NCBI GenBank assembly: GCA_047623555.1
Contig: JBLHMP010000044.1
Coordinates: forward strand, 1 to 31,266
Length of the DNA stretch: 31,266 nucleotides
Direction of reading: 5' to 3'
Source: NORP181 sp047623555
GTDB taxonomy: Bacteria; Pseudomonadota; Alphaproteobacteria; Rhodobacterales; Rhodobacteraceae
Position 1 is the stretch's first letter. Every line of letters begins with the position of its first letter. A program made the position numbers and the translations under genes. Shown piece after piece: positions 31,148-31,266 of this stretch. The notes beneath the pieces are model-generated. The model saw only the letters and a program-made list of their open reading frames with translations, did no database searches and was not told where the DNA came from.

Positions 31148-31266
31148 GGGTCAGGACCCATTGATATTGTGATGGAAGTCTGAATCACTGTTCCCAAACA
31201 GGAGCAATGATATGAGTGATCTTTTCTGGCTGACAGACGCCCAGATGTCCCGCCTTACCCCGTTCT
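31148..31266 (+). mobile_element. IS5-family insertion sequence, left end (partial)
   Basis: The likely left end is GGGTCAGGACCCATTGATAT from about 31148, which contains the small palindrome GGGTC-AG-GACCC and follows CTA, fitting the CTAG-type target of this IS group. The transposase starts inside; the element runs off the window. 31029-31147 holds no gene I can see. Confidence 0.7.
31212..31266 (+). CDS. IS5-family transposase, N-terminal fragment (partial)
   Basis: MSDLFWLTDAQMSRLTPF, the common start of IS5/IS427-group transposases, preceded by AGGAG (31199-31203). The reading frame continues beyond the window end. The rest of the domain is not visible. Confidence 0.8.
   Translation, partial: MSDLFWLTDAQMSRLTPF

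Overview
The window reads as a chromosomal segment of a Roseobacter-clade / Rhodobacterales alphaproteobacterium. The evidence is the split F0 operon in the order atpI-atpB-atpE-atpF'-atpF with no F1 genes attached, the def-def-def-fmt cluster, a cobC-cobD pair of the aerobic cobalamin type, an MltB-like transglycosylase with a C-terminal peptidoglycan-binding domain, an LpsL-type UDP-glucuronate epimerase preceded by an EPS-associated MarR regulator, and moderately GC-rich codon use. This is inferred from protein families, not from a marker gene such as 16S rRNA; no rRNA or tRNA gene was recognised.

Layout. 1-1430: an IS1380-family element, cut by the window edge and broken by three frameshifts. 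1474-4421 (minus strand): a formyl-methionine operon of three peptide deformylase paralogues (the last with lost catalytic residues), fmt and two small membrane proteins. 4518-8882: a PatB/MalY-type C-S lyase, a frameshifted L,D-transpeptidase-like gene, a HAD phosphatase, a small unknown protein, a glutathionyl-hydroquinone reductase and a lone degenerate receiver domain. 9071-10927: cobC (broken) and cobD. 10959-17481: a lytic transglycosylase, a small exported protein, the chromosome condensation ATPase Smc, a lipoprotein and a FadR-type regulator. 17487-17937: a decayed membrane-hydrolase pseudogene. 17943-20668: the F0 operon with its terminator and two copies of a short GAAA-loop hairpin repeat. 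20834-26144: regulators (LysR remnant, ArsR, LysR), an R-x4-H (HEPN-like) protein of unknown role, an EamA transporter and an azoR-doxX pair divergent from the LysR gene. 26160-27811: an IS3-family remnant riddled with five short palindromic insertions, next to a broken HTH regulator. 27934-31028: a DUF2061 protein and the start of a capsule/EPS locus (MarR-like regulator, lpsL, UDP-sugar dehydrogenase), cut at 31148 by an IS5-family element that runs off the window.

The most unusual structure is the set of five related ~37-41 bp palindrome-bearing inserts in the IS3 transposase (26268-26840): removing them rebuilds an almost continuous transposase reading frame. A second theme is the high number of broken genes (IS1380 transposase, ldt, cobC, hydrolase, LysR, IS3 transposase, HTH regulator, MarR C-terminus), several by what look like single-base deletions or CGA-to-TGA changes. 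This is either real genome decay or, in part, sequence error, and should be settled before functions are inferred from it.
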